A stretch of DNA of 64,000 nucleotides from NCBI RefSeq assembly GCF_900476375.1, contig NZ_UPPP01000075.1, positions 1-64,000 on the forward strand. Reading direction: 5' to 3'. This DNA is from Allolucifera butyrica. GTDB lineage: Bacteria; Bacillota; Negativicutes; Sporomusales; UPPP01. A program made the position numbers and the translations under genes. The notes under the pieces are model-generated. The model searched no databases, was not told the origin of the DNA, and worked only from the letters and a program-made list of their open reading frames with translations. Numbering within the stretch: the stretch's first letter is position 1; every line of letters begins with the position of its first letter. Below are positions 36,885 to 45,860 of the stretch, piece by piece.

Positions 36885-39200
36885 ATGTTAAGGATTCATA
36901 CATTTGACGGACACAACCGGATGTCTACGCAGGATTTGCTGCAGGCAATTCATGATGCGATGACGGATGGGGAGACGGAATTTTATATAGAAGCTTCCGG
37001 TCAGCATGATATTGGCGGTCCTTTATGGCAGCCGGAAGGAAAACCTCTGAAATTTACCGTTAAAAATCCCGGCCAGCGTGTTGGTTCCATGTGCCTGGAA
37101 GGGACCGAAATTATTGTGGAGGGTTCGGCGCCGGCCGATGTCGGCTGGCTGAATGCCGGCGGCAAAATTGTCGTTCGTGGCGACGGTGGTGACACAACGG
37201 CGCACTGCGCGGCGTCCGGCACCATCTATATTGGTGGAAGGGCAGGCACCCGTTCCGGGTCGCTGATGAAGCATGACCCGCTTTATGAGCCGCCTGAATT
37301 TTGGGTGCTTAAGAATTGCGGCAGCTTTTCCTATGAATTTATGTCCGGCGGGATTGCTGTCGTGTGTGGTTACGACAGCGAACAATTTGATTCCGTTCTG
37401 GGTGAACGGTCCTGTGTCGGTATGGTAGGGGGAACGCTGTATTTTCGGGGGAAAGCCAGGGGAATTTCATTAAAAGACGTAAAAATAATGCCTCTGGATG
37501 AGCAGGATATCGATTATTTGAACCGGAAAATGGATGATTTCCTGGTTTCGATTGAGCGGACAGAGCTTCGCGCAACGATATCGAATTGGCGGGAATGGCA
37601 GAAGGTCGTGCCGTTAACCTATGAGGAACGTCCGAAAAAAGCAAATACCAACATTACTGCCTTTCGCTGTGAACAGTGGCCGGCAGGAGGAATTTTTGCC
37701 GATGTCTGCAATGATGACGGCAAGGTAGTAGGATTGGTAACGACGGGACTTTACCGGCAGCGGGTGCCGGTGTGGGATAATGCCCGGTATGCGGCTCCCT
37801 GTGAGTTCAATTGCACGGCCGGCATACCTTCCCAGCAACGTTTCAATTTGCTGCGAGAGGGAAAAATTGAGGAAGCCTATAAACTGGTACTGGAATATAC
37901 ACCCTTTTCCGGTTCGGTGTGTGGCGCCGTATGTCCCAACCTGTGCATGGATGAATGTACCCGTGGCAAAATTGACCTGTCGGTGCAGATAGGCCAGTTG
38001 GGAAATTATTCGGTGGATGCAGTTCTGGAACGTCCGGCGGTATTAACGGGAAAGACCGTGGGAGTAGTCGGTGGCGGTGCGGCCGGCTTGACGGCGGCCT
38101 GGCATCTGGCCCGTCTTGGCCATAGCGTTACTGTGTTTGAGGCTGACCAGAAAATGGGCGGAAAAATGGAGCAGGTTATTCCCCGTTCGCGGCTGCCACA
38201 GCAAACGCTGGCTAAAGAATTGAAACGAATTGAAGATATGGGTGTAACTTTCCGTTCCGGCGTGAAAGTAGACCGGGACTTGTTTGCCCAAATTCGGGAC
38301 GAATATGATGCTGTGGTGATTGCCAGCGGCGCTCATACCGGCCGGGTGATTCCCTGGGCTGGTCATGAACGTTTAATTAAGGGAATTGACTTCTTAAAAG
38401 CCGTAAACCGGGGTGAAAAACCGGCGGTTGGAAAACGGGTAATTGTTATTGGCTGCGGCAACTCCGGTATGGATGTGGCGGTAGGGGCGTATCAGATGGG
38501 GGCGGAAGCGGTAACCTGCATCGATGTACAGCAACCGGCCGCTTATGCCAGGGAAATTGCCCATGTAAAAGAATTGGGGGCTACGCTCTTATGGCCCGTA
38601 TTTACCAAGGAAATTACTGCTGAGGGCGTTATTACTCAAAGCGGTCAGCTGATCAAAGGCGATACCGTGATTATAACCATCGGGGAAGCGCCGGATCTTT
38701 CCTTCTTGCCGGAAGGAGTTAATCTCGAGAGAGGTTGCCTGAAACCGGATGAGCATTATCGGGTAGGGCCGGGGATTTTTACGGCAGGCGACACCATCCG
38801 GCCGGGCAGGCTGGTAGACGCTATCGGGGCGGCGCGCCGGACGGCAATGGAAGTGGATGCCTATTTAACCGGTAAAACCTATGAAAGGGAAGAAAAGGAA
38901 AAAGTTCCGGCAACCAAGTTATCCACGGCTTATTTTAAAAAGTGCCATGCCTGTGATTTGCCGGCGGCCAAAGAGGATTATCTGCGTTGTGTCAGCTGCG
39001 GTACTTGCCGGGATTGCCATATGTGCTTCAAGTCTTGCCCGGAAAACGCCATTTCCCGGGTCAGTCTGCCGGATGGCGGTTTTCAGTACGTATCCGACCC
39101 GGATAAATGCATCGGGTGTGGTATTTGCGCCGGTGTTTGCCCTTGCGGCATATGGACCATGTATTCCAATAGTGAACCGATCCTCATATATAACGTATAA
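36885..39200 (+). CDS. gltD: Glutamate synthase GXGXG/GltD-like fusion with C-terminal ferredoxin
   Basis: The 771 residues join three modules. Residues 1-240 are the GXGXG beta-helix normally at the C terminus of GltB (AGGKIVVRGDGGD, GTIYIGGRAGTRSGS). Residues about 250-690 are a GltD-type FAD/NAD(P) oxidoreductase with the Cys-rich entry (CEFNCTAGIPSQQ, CGAVCPNLCMDECTRG) and two dinucleotide folds (GVVGGGAAGLTAAWH, VIVIGCGNSGMD). The last part carries two 4Fe-4S motifs (CRDCHMCFKSCP, CIGCGICAGVCP). It delivers electrons to the synthase. The ATG at 36885 follows AGGAGG. Confidence 0.9.
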   Translation: MLRIHTFDGHNRMSTQDLLQAIHDAMTDGETEFYIEASGQHDIGGPLWQPEGKPLKFTVKNPGQRVGSMCLEGTEIIVEGSAPADVGWLNAGGKIVVRGDGGDTTAHCAASGTIYIGGRAGTRSGSLMKHDPLYEPPEFWVLKNCGSFSYEFMSGGIAVVCGYDSEQFDSVLGERSCVGMVGGTLYFRGKARGISLKDVKIMPLDEQDIDYLNRKMDDFLVSIERTELRATISNWREWQKVVPLTYEERPKKANTNITAFRCEQWPAGGIFADVCNDDGKVVGLVTTGLYRQRVPVWDNARYAAPCEFNCTAGIPSQQRFNLLREGKIEEAYKLVLEYTPFSGSVCGAVCPNLCMDECTRGKIDLSVQIGQLGNYSVDAVLERPAVLTGKTVGVVGGGAAGLTAAWHLARLGHSVTVFEADQKMGGKMEQVIPRSRLPQQTLAKELKRIEDMGVTFRSGVKVDRDLFAQIRDEYDAVVIASGAHTGRVIPWAGHERLIKGIDFLKAVNRGEKPAVGKRVIVIGCGNSGMDVAVGAYQMGAEAVTCIDVQQPAAYAREIAHVKELGATLLWPVFTKEITAEGVITQSGQLIKGDTVIITIGEAPDLSFLPEGVNLERGCLKPDEHYRVGPGIFTAGDTIRPGRLVDAIGAARRTAMEVDAYLTGKTYEREEKEKVPATKLSTAYFKKCHACDLPAAKEDYLRCVSCGTCRDCHMCFKSCPENAISRVSLPDGGFQYVSDPDKCIGCGICAGVCPCGIWTMYSNSEPILIYNV

Positions 39201-39220
39201 ACACGATCCCTTCTTGTGCA

Positions 39221-39260
39221 GGCGCCGGATTGCGAAAGCAATCCGGCGCCGAATTTTTTT
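39221..39260 (+). terminator. Terminator after the glutamate synthase operon
   Basis: A perfect 13-bp GC-rich stem (39221-39233 with 39238-39250) has a GAAA tetraloop and a seven-T tail. Confidence 0.95.
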
Positions 39261-39404
39261 GTATAAGGAACCGTTAACCCGTTTTTCGTACCCTTTAAAG
39301 ACAAGGCAGGAGTTTCTTCTTTCCGGGAGGGACAAAGAGAAGATCGAGAAAATACTGTATATTCTACAAAGACAAATTGTAATTATGATATTGCAAAAAC
39401 AGTA

Positions 39405-39433
39405 TTGACAGGTTGATAATGTACACCTATAAT
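39405..39433 (+). promoter_or_regulatory. Promoter upstream of the first branched-chain amino-acid binding protein
   Basis: TTGACA and TATAAT are perfect and 17 bases apart. The start would give a 370-base leader. That leader contains repeat copy C and otherwise holds nothing I can assign. Confidence 0.8.
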
Positions 39434-39576
39434 TAAACCAATAAACAAAAATCCTTGAGTGGTGTACCTATGGTAGCATAAATTTGTATACAATGTAAAT
39501 ATTCCGGTTCGAATGCTGCAGTGCAGTAAATGGATACATAGTAATTAAAGAACCCAACAAGATACTTTGGTAATGA

Positions 39577-39684
39577 AGAAAAGTATTAATTTTTCAGGTT
39601 ACATCTAAAAAGTAGAGCATTCTTCTTAGCTGCCTGAAAAAGTAAAATACTTTCCTTTCACTAAAGACCTAATAGGTCTTTGTT
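39577..39684 (-). repeat. 110-bp structured intergenic repeat, copy C
   Basis: Read on the minus strand, hairpin AAAGACCT/AGGTCTTT is followed by the long stem (39633-39654 with 39578-39598). Sequence is more diverged than A and B, but both stems are kept by paired changes, including CAGG/CCTG where A and B have CGG/CCG. It lies between the glutamate synthase terminator and the binding-protein gene. Confidence 0.75.
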
Positions 39685-39808
39685 TGATTTTTGGTTTTAT
39701 AGCTACATAACTGTCGATGGATTGAAGGAGATGATAGTTGACTGCAAGTGGCTTAAGGAAGGGATGAATGATTAGAAACCATGGGATTGAAGAAGAGGGG
39801 GAGAGATC

Positions 39809-40984
39809 GTGTCGAAAAGATGGTTAACTAGTTTGACTGTGGCTGTGGTTGCAGCCATGCTAACATTGTTTGTCGGCGGGTGCGGCGGCAGTAGTGGGGG
39901 AAGCGCCGATTCCAAAGAAATTAAAATCGGTGGCAATTTTGAAATGACAGGCGGGATCGCCAACTTTGGCAAACAAACGGTTAACGGGATTGAACTGGCA
40001 TTTAAACAAGCCAATGCAGCCGGTGGCGTGCTTGGCAAACAACTAAAACTGATTGTTGCCGATAACAAATCGGAACCTTCCGAAGCGGCTAATGCTATTA
40101 CCAAGTTGATAACCGAGGATAAAGTGGTAACCGTATTGGGACCGGTATCCAGTTCCAACGTATTGGCTACACTGCAGATCAGCCAGGATAATAAAATTCC
40201 CATTCTGACAGCTACAGCGACCAATCCGAAAGTGACGGTCGATAACGGCAAAGTAAGGCCTTATGCTTTTCGGGCCTGCTTCATTGACCCCTTCCAGGGA
40301 AAAGTAATGTCCGATTTTGCGACGAAATCTCTGAAGGCCAAGACGGCGGCCATTTATGTAGATAACAGTTCTGATTATTCTAAAGGGCTAGCCGACGTAT
40401 TTGAGAAAAACTTTACGGCTGCAGGCGGCACAATTGTAGCCAAAGAAGCCTTTTTGCAAAAAGACCAGGATTTCAAAGCTACTTTAACCAGAATTAAAGG
40501 GGCTAACCCCGATATCATCTTTATTCCCGCCTATTATGAAGAAGTCGGTAAAATCGTAAAACAGGCGCGTGAGCTTGGCATTACTGTTCCTCTACTGGGA
40601 ACCGACGGTTGGGACGATCCGAAACTGGTGGATATTGCCGGAGCGGCGGCTCTCAATGACACCTACTTCAGTAACCATTATTCTTCCCAGGATAAAGACC
40701 CCAATGTGGTTAAATTTGTCGAAGCGTATAAGAAAGAATATGGTCAGGAGCCAAGCGCTCTGGCAGCCCTGGGATATGACTCCGGCTTAATGCTGATTGA
40801 TGCCATAAAACGGGCCAACAGCACGGATCCCGCTAAAATCCGGGATGCGCTGGAACAAACGAAAAATTTACAGGTCAGCACTGGCATTCTTACCCTGGAT
40901 GCCAACCATGACCCGGTGAAAAGTGCCGTAGTTATTGAAATGAAAGATGGTAAACAAGTATTTAAAGAAAAAATCAATCCCTAG
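39809..40984 (+). CDS. Branched-chain amino-acid ABC transporter, binding lipoprotein 1
   Basis: A 391-residue LivJ/LivK-type periplasmic binding protein. The signal peptide ends in the lipobox FVGGCGG, so it is a lipoprotein. EIKIGGNFEMTGGIANFGKQTVNGIELAFKQ opens the type I fold, and APVSSSNVLAT-like GPVSSSNVLATL, AAIYVDNSSDYSKG and GYDSGLMLIDAIKRA follow. Start is a GTG behind GGGGGAGAG. It is highly similar to the next gene. Confidence 0.92.
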   Translation: MSKRWLTSLTVAVVAAMLTLFVGGCGGSSGGSADSKEIKIGGNFEMTGGIANFGKQTVNGIELAFKQANAAGGVLGKQLKLIVADNKSEPSEAANAITKLITEDKVVTVLGPVSSSNVLATLQISQDNKIPILTATATNPKVTVDNGKVRPYAFRACFIDPFQGKVMSDFATKSLKAKTAAIYVDNSSDYSKGLADVFEKNFTAAGGTIVAKEAFLQKDQDFKATLTRIKGANPDIIFIPAYYEEVGKIVKQARELGITVPLLGTDGWDDPKLVDIAGAAALNDTYFSNHYSSQDKDPNVVKFVEAYKKEYGQEPSALAALGYDSGLMLIDAIKRANSTDPAKIRDALEQTKNLQVSTGILTLDANHDPVKSAVVIEMKDGKQVFKEKINP

Positions 40985-41108
40985 TTGATGTACAATGTGG
41001 TGCGGGGGATAAGGCTTCGGTCTTATCCCCTTTGTTATCAATGATGGAAGAATTGGACCGTGGTCCTATCGGGGAGGACATAAACGTTAATGTCTCTCTA
41101 CTGAAGTA

Positions 41109-41137
41109 TTGACAGGCGTGGACAACGTATCTATAAT
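41109..41137 (+). promoter_or_regulatory. Promoter of the second binding protein and liv operon
   Basis: Perfect TTGACA (41109-41114) and TATAAT (41132-41137) are 17 bases apart. The sequence GTATTGACAGG around the -35 box is the same as in the promoter at 39405. Confidence 0.85.
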
Positions 41138-41234
41138 ATACCGTGTATAAAATACAACCATGTGCAATGGACGTACATAGTCCACGGTATTGCAGAGGCA
41201 ATCCACGCAGTTGAGTGAAAACAGGGGGAGAAAA

Positions 41235-42410
41235 ATGAGTATTCAGGGGAAAGCAAAAAAAGCCGGTGTATTGGTGGTCAGCATAATTTTGGCCGCTTTT
41301 CTCGCGGGATGCGGGAACTCCGCTAAGGATTCCAATGTGATTAAGCTGGGTGCGGATTTGGAGATGACCGGCGGAAATGCTACGTTTGGCCAATCGGCAC
41401 TGAATGGTGCGAAACTGGCTATTAAGGAAGTCAATGCCAAAGGCGGCGTCCTTGGGAAGCAATTGGAACTAATTGTGGCTGATAACAAAAGCGAAGCGGC
41501 GGAAGCAGCCAACGCTATGCAAAAACTGGTTACCCAGGACCGGGTTATTGCAGCAATCGCTCCGATCGCCTCATCCAGTGTAATTGCGGCAGCGCAGGTA
41601 AATGAAACGAATAAAGTGCTGGCCATCAGTCCGACGGCTTCCAATCCCAAAGTAACGGTAGATCCGGCTACAGGTAAAGTCAGGGATTACATATTCCGGG
41701 CAGCATTTATCGATCCATTCCAGGGGGCGGTCATGGCCAATTTCGCCCAAAAAAGCCTGAAAGCCAAGACAGCGGCGATTTATATTGATAATTCCAGTGA
41801 TTATGCCAAGGGATTAGGTCAATATTTCAAAGAAACATTCGAAAAAAACGGCGGTCAGATTGTAGACCAGGAGGCTTATTTACAGAAAGATACGGACTTT
41901 AGGGCGACATTGACCAAAATAAAAGCGCAAAATCCGGATGTTATTTTTGTGCCGGGATATTACCAGGAAGTCGGCATGATTGTAAAGCAGGCCCGCGATC
42001 TGGGAATTATGGTTCCCATTCTGGGCGGAGACGGCTGGGATTCGGCTAAATTGCCGGAAATTGCCGGGGCGCAGGCTTTAAACAATACGTTTTTCAGTAA
42101 TCATTACTCACCGGATGATAATAGTCCGGCTGTGAAAGCATTTGTAGCAGATTATCAGAAAGAGTATCAGCAGACGCCGGATGCATTTGCCGCCCTGTCT
42201 TATGACGCGACAATGATGGTTATTGAAGCGATCAAACGGGCGAATAGTACGGATCCTGTAAAAATTAAAGATCAACTGGCCCAAACCCGGAATTATGCTG
42301 CCGTTTCCGGTATGATTAGCCTGAATGCGACTCACGATGCGGTAAAAAGCGCGGTTATTATTGAAATGAAAGACGGGAAGCAGACTTTCCGGGAAAAAGT
42401 AAATCCGTAA
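41235..42410 (+). CDS. Branched-chain amino-acid ABC transporter, binding lipoprotein 2
   Basis: A 391-residue paralogue of the previous gene, with lipobox FLAGCGN. KLGADLEMTGGNATFGQSALNGAKLA and AAIYIDNSSDYAKGLGQYF match closely. I chose the ATG at 41235 behind GGGGGAG; an ATG 45 bases earlier would break the signal peptide. Having its own promoter, it could be expressed independently of the first copy and may differ in substrate preference. Confidence 0.92.
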   Translation: MSIQGKAKKAGVLVVSIILAAFLAGCGNSAKDSNVIKLGADLEMTGGNATFGQSALNGAKLAIKEVNAKGGVLGKQLELIVADNKSEAAEAANAMQKLVTQDRVIAAIAPIASSSVIAAAQVNETNKVLAISPTASNPKVTVDPATGKVRDYIFRAAFIDPFQGAVMANFAQKSLKAKTAAIYIDNSSDYAKGLGQYFKETFEKNGGQIVDQEAYLQKDTDFRATLTKIKAQNPDVIFVPGYYQEVGMIVKQARDLGIMVPILGGDGWDSAKLPEIAGAQALNNTFFSNHYSPDDNSPAVKAFVADYQKEYQQTPDAFAALSYDATMMVIEAIKRANSTDPVKIKDQLAQTRNYAAVSGMISLNATHDAVKSAVIIEMKDGKQTFREKVNP

Positions 42411-42464
42411 GGGTCTAAATTAACCGCTGTACAAAGGATTATTTTATGGAGAGGGGGAGAAAGC

Positions 42465-43361
42465 TTGGACATCGGATCATTTATGCAACAACTTGGACAG
42501 CAATTGGTAAACGGAATCTCGCTGGGCAGTATTTATGCTTTGATTGCGTTAGGCTACACGATGGTATATGGTATTATCAAGCTAATTAATTTTGCCCACG
42601 GAGATATTTATATGCTGGGGGCTTACGTTGGCTTTTTTGCCACTTCGGTATTGAAACTGTCTTTTTTTCCTGCACTGATTATGGCGATTATTACAGCGGC
42701 TCTGGCAGGAGTGATTATTGAACGTCTCGCGTACCGTCCACTGCGGAATGCGCCCAAAATCGCCATATTGATTACGGCGATTGGAGTTTCCCTGTTATTA
42801 GAAAATGGCGGCATACTGCTGGTCAGTCCGCAGCCGAGGACTTTTCCCAAGGTATTTTCTTTGCCCGTATATAATATTGGCGGTATCATCATCGACGGGC
42901 AGCAAATTTTAATTATGGTAATCTCAGTAGTCCTCATGGTTTTGCTGACGTATATCGTCCACCGGACCAAGATGGGCAAAGCCATGCGCGCCGTATCATT
43001 TGATACGGATGCCGCCCGGTTAATGGGAATTGATGTGGATAAAACCATATCCTTTACTTTTGCCCTGGGTTCCGGGTTAGCCGCCGCCGCCGGGGTTTTG
43101 GTCGGAATATACTATAACTCCATTGATCCTCTCATGGGGATTATGCCGGGTTTAAAAGCCTTCGTAGCGGCCGTACTGGGCGGTATCGGCGTTATTCCCG
43201 GCGCTATGATGGGCGGCGTTATCCTTGGTGTGATTGAAGCGTTAGTAAGCGGGTTCATATCTTCTACCTTCCGGGATGCCGCTGCCTTTGCAATCCTAAT
43301 CATCATTTTGCTGTTCCGGCCGTCCGGTTTGTTAGGCAAAAATGTACGTGAGAAAGTGTAG
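42465..43361 (+). CDS. livH: Branched-chain amino-acid ABC permease LivH
   Basis: A 298-residue inner-membrane permease with about eight helices. LVNGISLGSIYALIALGYTMVYGIIKLINFAHGDIYMLGAY is the LivH signature, and GLKAFVAAVLGGIGVIPGAMMGG is the EAA-type coupling loop. The TTG start follows GAGGGGGAG. It pairs with LivM. Confidence 0.94.
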   Translation: MDIGSFMQQLGQQLVNGISLGSIYALIALGYTMVYGIIKLINFAHGDIYMLGAYVGFFATSVLKLSFFPALIMAIITAALAGVIIERLAYRPLRNAPKIAILITAIGVSLLLENGGILLVSPQPRTFPKVFSLPVYNIGGIIIDGQQILIMVISVVLMVLLTYIVHRTKMGKAMRAVSFDTDAARLMGIDVDKTISFTFALGSGLAAAAGVLVGIYYNSIDPLMGIMPGLKAFVAAVLGGIGVIPGAMMGGVILGVIEALVSGFISSTFRDAAAFAILIIILLFRPSGLLGKNVREKV

Positions 43362-43370
43362 GTGGCAGAA

Positions 43371-44333
43371 ATGAATGCATTAAGAAAAAAGGATTTGCTG
43401 TCACTGGGAGCTTGCCTGGTCCTCTATGCCATCATGCAGGGCCTGATTATGACGGATGTTATTGGACCGTTTTGGCAGTTAAATATTGTTTTGGTCGGCA
43501 TTAACATCATTCTAACGGCCAGTCTGAATTTGATAAACGGTTTTACGGGCCAGTTTTCTATTGGCCACGCCGGGTTTATGGCCGTTGGAGCTTACATGAG
43601 CGCCATTATGACGGTGAAAATGCATTTACCCTTTGCTATTGCCATATTGACGGGTGCTGTCGGCGCAGGGATACTGGGATTTCTGATCGGCTTGCCAACG
43701 CTGCGCTTATCCGGCGACTATTTGGCGATTGCTACGTTGGGACTGGGAGAAATTATCCGCATTACCATTCTAAATATAGATTATGTGGGCGGAGCTTCCG
43801 GTTTCATGGGCATTCCCCGCTATACAAACTTTACCTGGATATTTTTCCTGACCATTTTCACGCTGTTTTTTATTAAAAACTTTGTCAATTCCACCCATGG
43901 GCGGGCCTGTATCTCCATACGGGAGAATGAGATTGCCGCGGAAGCCATGGGGATTGATACGACCAAATATAAAGTAATGGCGTTTGCAATCGGGGCCGCT
44001 TTTGCCGGCGTCGCCGGGGCTCTGTTTTCCCATTACTTTTATATCGCCCATCCCGCTTCCTTTACGTTTATGAAATCCTTTGATATCCTTACCATGGTGG
44101 TATTGGGCGGTCTGGGAAGCCTTACCGGCTCGATCACGTCGGCCGTGCTGCTGACTTTTATATCGGCGGAACTGGCCAGTTATCCCGAATGGCGCATGGT
44201 TATTTATTCATTATTGCTGATTATTTTAATGCTGTATAGACCGCAGGGTCTGTTTGGCAACAAAGAACTTAGTTTGAAAATGTTTGGCAAATTGATGGGG
44301 GGTGAGCGCCGTGGCACTACTCAAAGTCAATAA
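43371..44333 (+). CDS. livM: Branched-chain amino-acid ABC permease LivM
   Basis: A 320-residue permease with about nine helices. SLNLINGFTGQFSIGHAGFMAVGAYMSA and LTMVVLGGLGSLTGSITSAVLLTFI are diagnostic of LivM. I prefer the ATG at 43371 behind TAGGTGG to a GTG nine bases upstream. Its end overlaps livG by 23 bases. Confidence 0.94.
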   Translation: MNALRKKDLLSLGACLVLYAIMQGLIMTDVIGPFWQLNIVLVGINIILTASLNLINGFTGQFSIGHAGFMAVGAYMSAIMTVKMHLPFAIAILTGAVGAGILGFLIGLPTLRLSGDYLAIATLGLGEIIRITILNIDYVGGASGFMGIPRYTNFTWIFFLTIFTLFFIKNFVNSTHGRACISIRENEIAAEAMGIDTTKYKVMAFAIGAAFAGVAGALFSHYFYIAHPASFTFMKSFDILTMVVLGGLGSLTGSITSAVLLTFISAELASYPEWRMVIYSLLLIILMLYRPQGLFGNKELSLKMFGKLMGGERRGTTQSQ

Positions 44334-45078
44334 GCTGTCGAAAGTGTTTGGCGGGCTGCGGGCCGTATCCAACTTTAACATGGACATTGCCCCCGGAGAA
44401 CTCATCGGACTTATCGGCCCGAACGGGGCGGGTAAAACCACCGTGTTTAATTTGCTGACAGGGGTATATGTGCCGACGGAAGGAAGTATAGTGTTTGATG
44501 ATAAGTCGGTCGCCGGACTTAAGCCCTATCAGATTACCCAGAGAGGAATTGCGCGGACATTCCAGAATATCCGGCTGTTTTCCGATTTAACTGTCCTCGA
44601 TAATGTTAAAATTGCCTATCATTTTCATGTGAAATATGGGATCTTGGAATCTGTTTTGCGGATTGGACGCTATATGGAAGGCGAAGCGGAAGTAGAACGC
44701 CGGGCCATTCGCTTTCTGGAAATTTTTAATTTGGCTGATAAGAAGGATGAAATCGCTAAAAATTTACCTTATGGGGAACAGCGGCGTCTGGAAATTGCCC
44801 GGGCGCTGGCGGCGCAGCCGAAGCTGCTGCTGCTGGATGAGCCGGCTGCCGGTATGAATCCGCAAGAAACACAGCAGCTGATGGAAATGATCCGGTGGAT
44901 ACGGAAAGAGTTTGATTTGACGATTCTTTTGATTGAACATGATATGAGTCTGGTTATGGGCGTGTGTGAACGGATTTATGTGCTTGATTATGGCAGCGTA
45001 ATCGCTCAGGGTACGCCACTGGAGATTAAGAATAATCCGCGCGTTATCGAGGCTTACCTCGGGGAAGAGGTGGACTGA
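44311..45078 (+). CDS. livG: Branched-chain amino-acid ABC ATPase LivG
   Basis: A 255-residue ATPase. Walker A is GPNGAGKTT, the Q-loop region is RTFQNIRLFSDLTVLDNV, the signature LPYGEQRRLEIARAL and Walker B LLLLDEPAAGMNP. The GTG at 44311 follows GGGGGGTGAG; a GTG at 44302 lies within that site. It overlaps livM and is followed by livF with a one-base overlap. Confidence 0.95.
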   Translation: MALLKVNKLSKVFGGLRAVSNFNMDIAPGELIGLIGPNGAGKTTVFNLLTGVYVPTEGSIVFDDKSVAGLKPYQITQRGIARTFQNIRLFSDLTVLDNVKIAYHFHVKYGILESVLRIGRYMEGEAEVERRAIRFLEIFNLADKKDEIAKNLPYGEQRRLEIARALAAQPKLLLLDEPAAGMNPQETQQLMEMIRWIRKEFDLTILLIEHDMSLVMGVCERIYVLDYGSVIAQGTPLEIKNNPRVIEAYLGEEVD

Positions 45079-45782
45079 TGCTAAAGGTAGATAAGATAAA
45101 CGTATATTATGGTGCTATCCATGCATTAAAGGGGATTAGCCTCGAAGTCAATGAAGGAGATATTGTAACGCTGATAGGGGCTAATGGTGCCGGCAAAAGC
45201 ACGACCTTGCGGACAATTTCCGGTTTGCTGCGGCCTAAAACCGGGGGAATTTCGTTTGAGGGACAACCAATCTCCAGCCTCGCCGCGCAAAAAATTGTAA
45301 AGCTGGGGATTTCCCAAGTACCGGAGGGCCGGCGTATTTTTGCCAATATGACGGTATTCGAAAATTTAGAATTGGGCGCTTATGTTCGTTCTGATAAGAA
45401 GGGAATTCAGGAAGATTTGGCGAAAGTATTTTCCAGATTTCCCCGTCTGGCCGAACGCCGCAGCCAGATTGCCGGAACTTTGTCCGGCGGGGAACAGCAG
45501 ATGCTGGCCATGGGGCGCGCTCTTATGAGCCGGCCGCGGCTCCTGCTTTTGGATGAGCCGTCTATGGGGCTGGCGCCTCTGTTGGTTAAAGAGATTTTTT
45601 CCATAATTAAAGAAATCAATCAGACCGGAACGACCATTCTGTTGGTGGAACAAAATGCTCATATGGCGCTATCTATTGCGCACAAGGCCTATGTATTGGA
45701 AACAGGCCGGATCACTCTTTCCGGTCCGGCGCAGGAGCTGGCGGCCAGCGAAGATATACGCAAGGCTTATCTGGGCGGTTAA
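45078..45782 (+). CDS. livF: Branched-chain amino-acid ABC ATPase LivF
   Basis: A 234-residue ATPase. Walker A is GANGAGKST, the signature LSGGEQQMLAMGRALM, and Walker B LLLLDEPSMGLAP. VPEGRRIFANMTVFENLELGAY is the LivF hallmark. The stop and start of livG and livF overlap as TGATG. It closes the transporter operon. Confidence 0.95.
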   Translation: MLKVDKINVYYGAIHALKGISLEVNEGDIVTLIGANGAGKSTTLRTISGLLRPKTGGISFEGQPISSLAAQKIVKLGISQVPEGRRIFANMTVFENLELGAYVRSDKKGIQEDLAKVFSRFPRLAERRSQIAGTLSGGEQQMLAMGRALMSRPRLLLLDEPSMGLAPLLVKEIFSIIKEINQTGTTILLVEQNAHMALSIAHKAYVLETGRITLSGPAQELAASEDIRKAYLGG

Positions 45783-45860
45783 TACAAAATAAGAGTGATA
45801 AAAAAGTTCTTTTTTCGTACTAATAGGGTGATTTATCACATATAAAAAGGAGAGATAGAA

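Noticed and set aside
38881..39408. 175-codon plus-strand frame at the end of the glutamate synthase fusion gene
   Set aside because: It overlaps the conserved ferredoxin domain in another frame and runs through the terminator.
39434..39808. ykkC or T-box leader before the first amino-acid binding protein
   Set aside because: No conserved blocks of either class were seen; only repeat copy C stands out.
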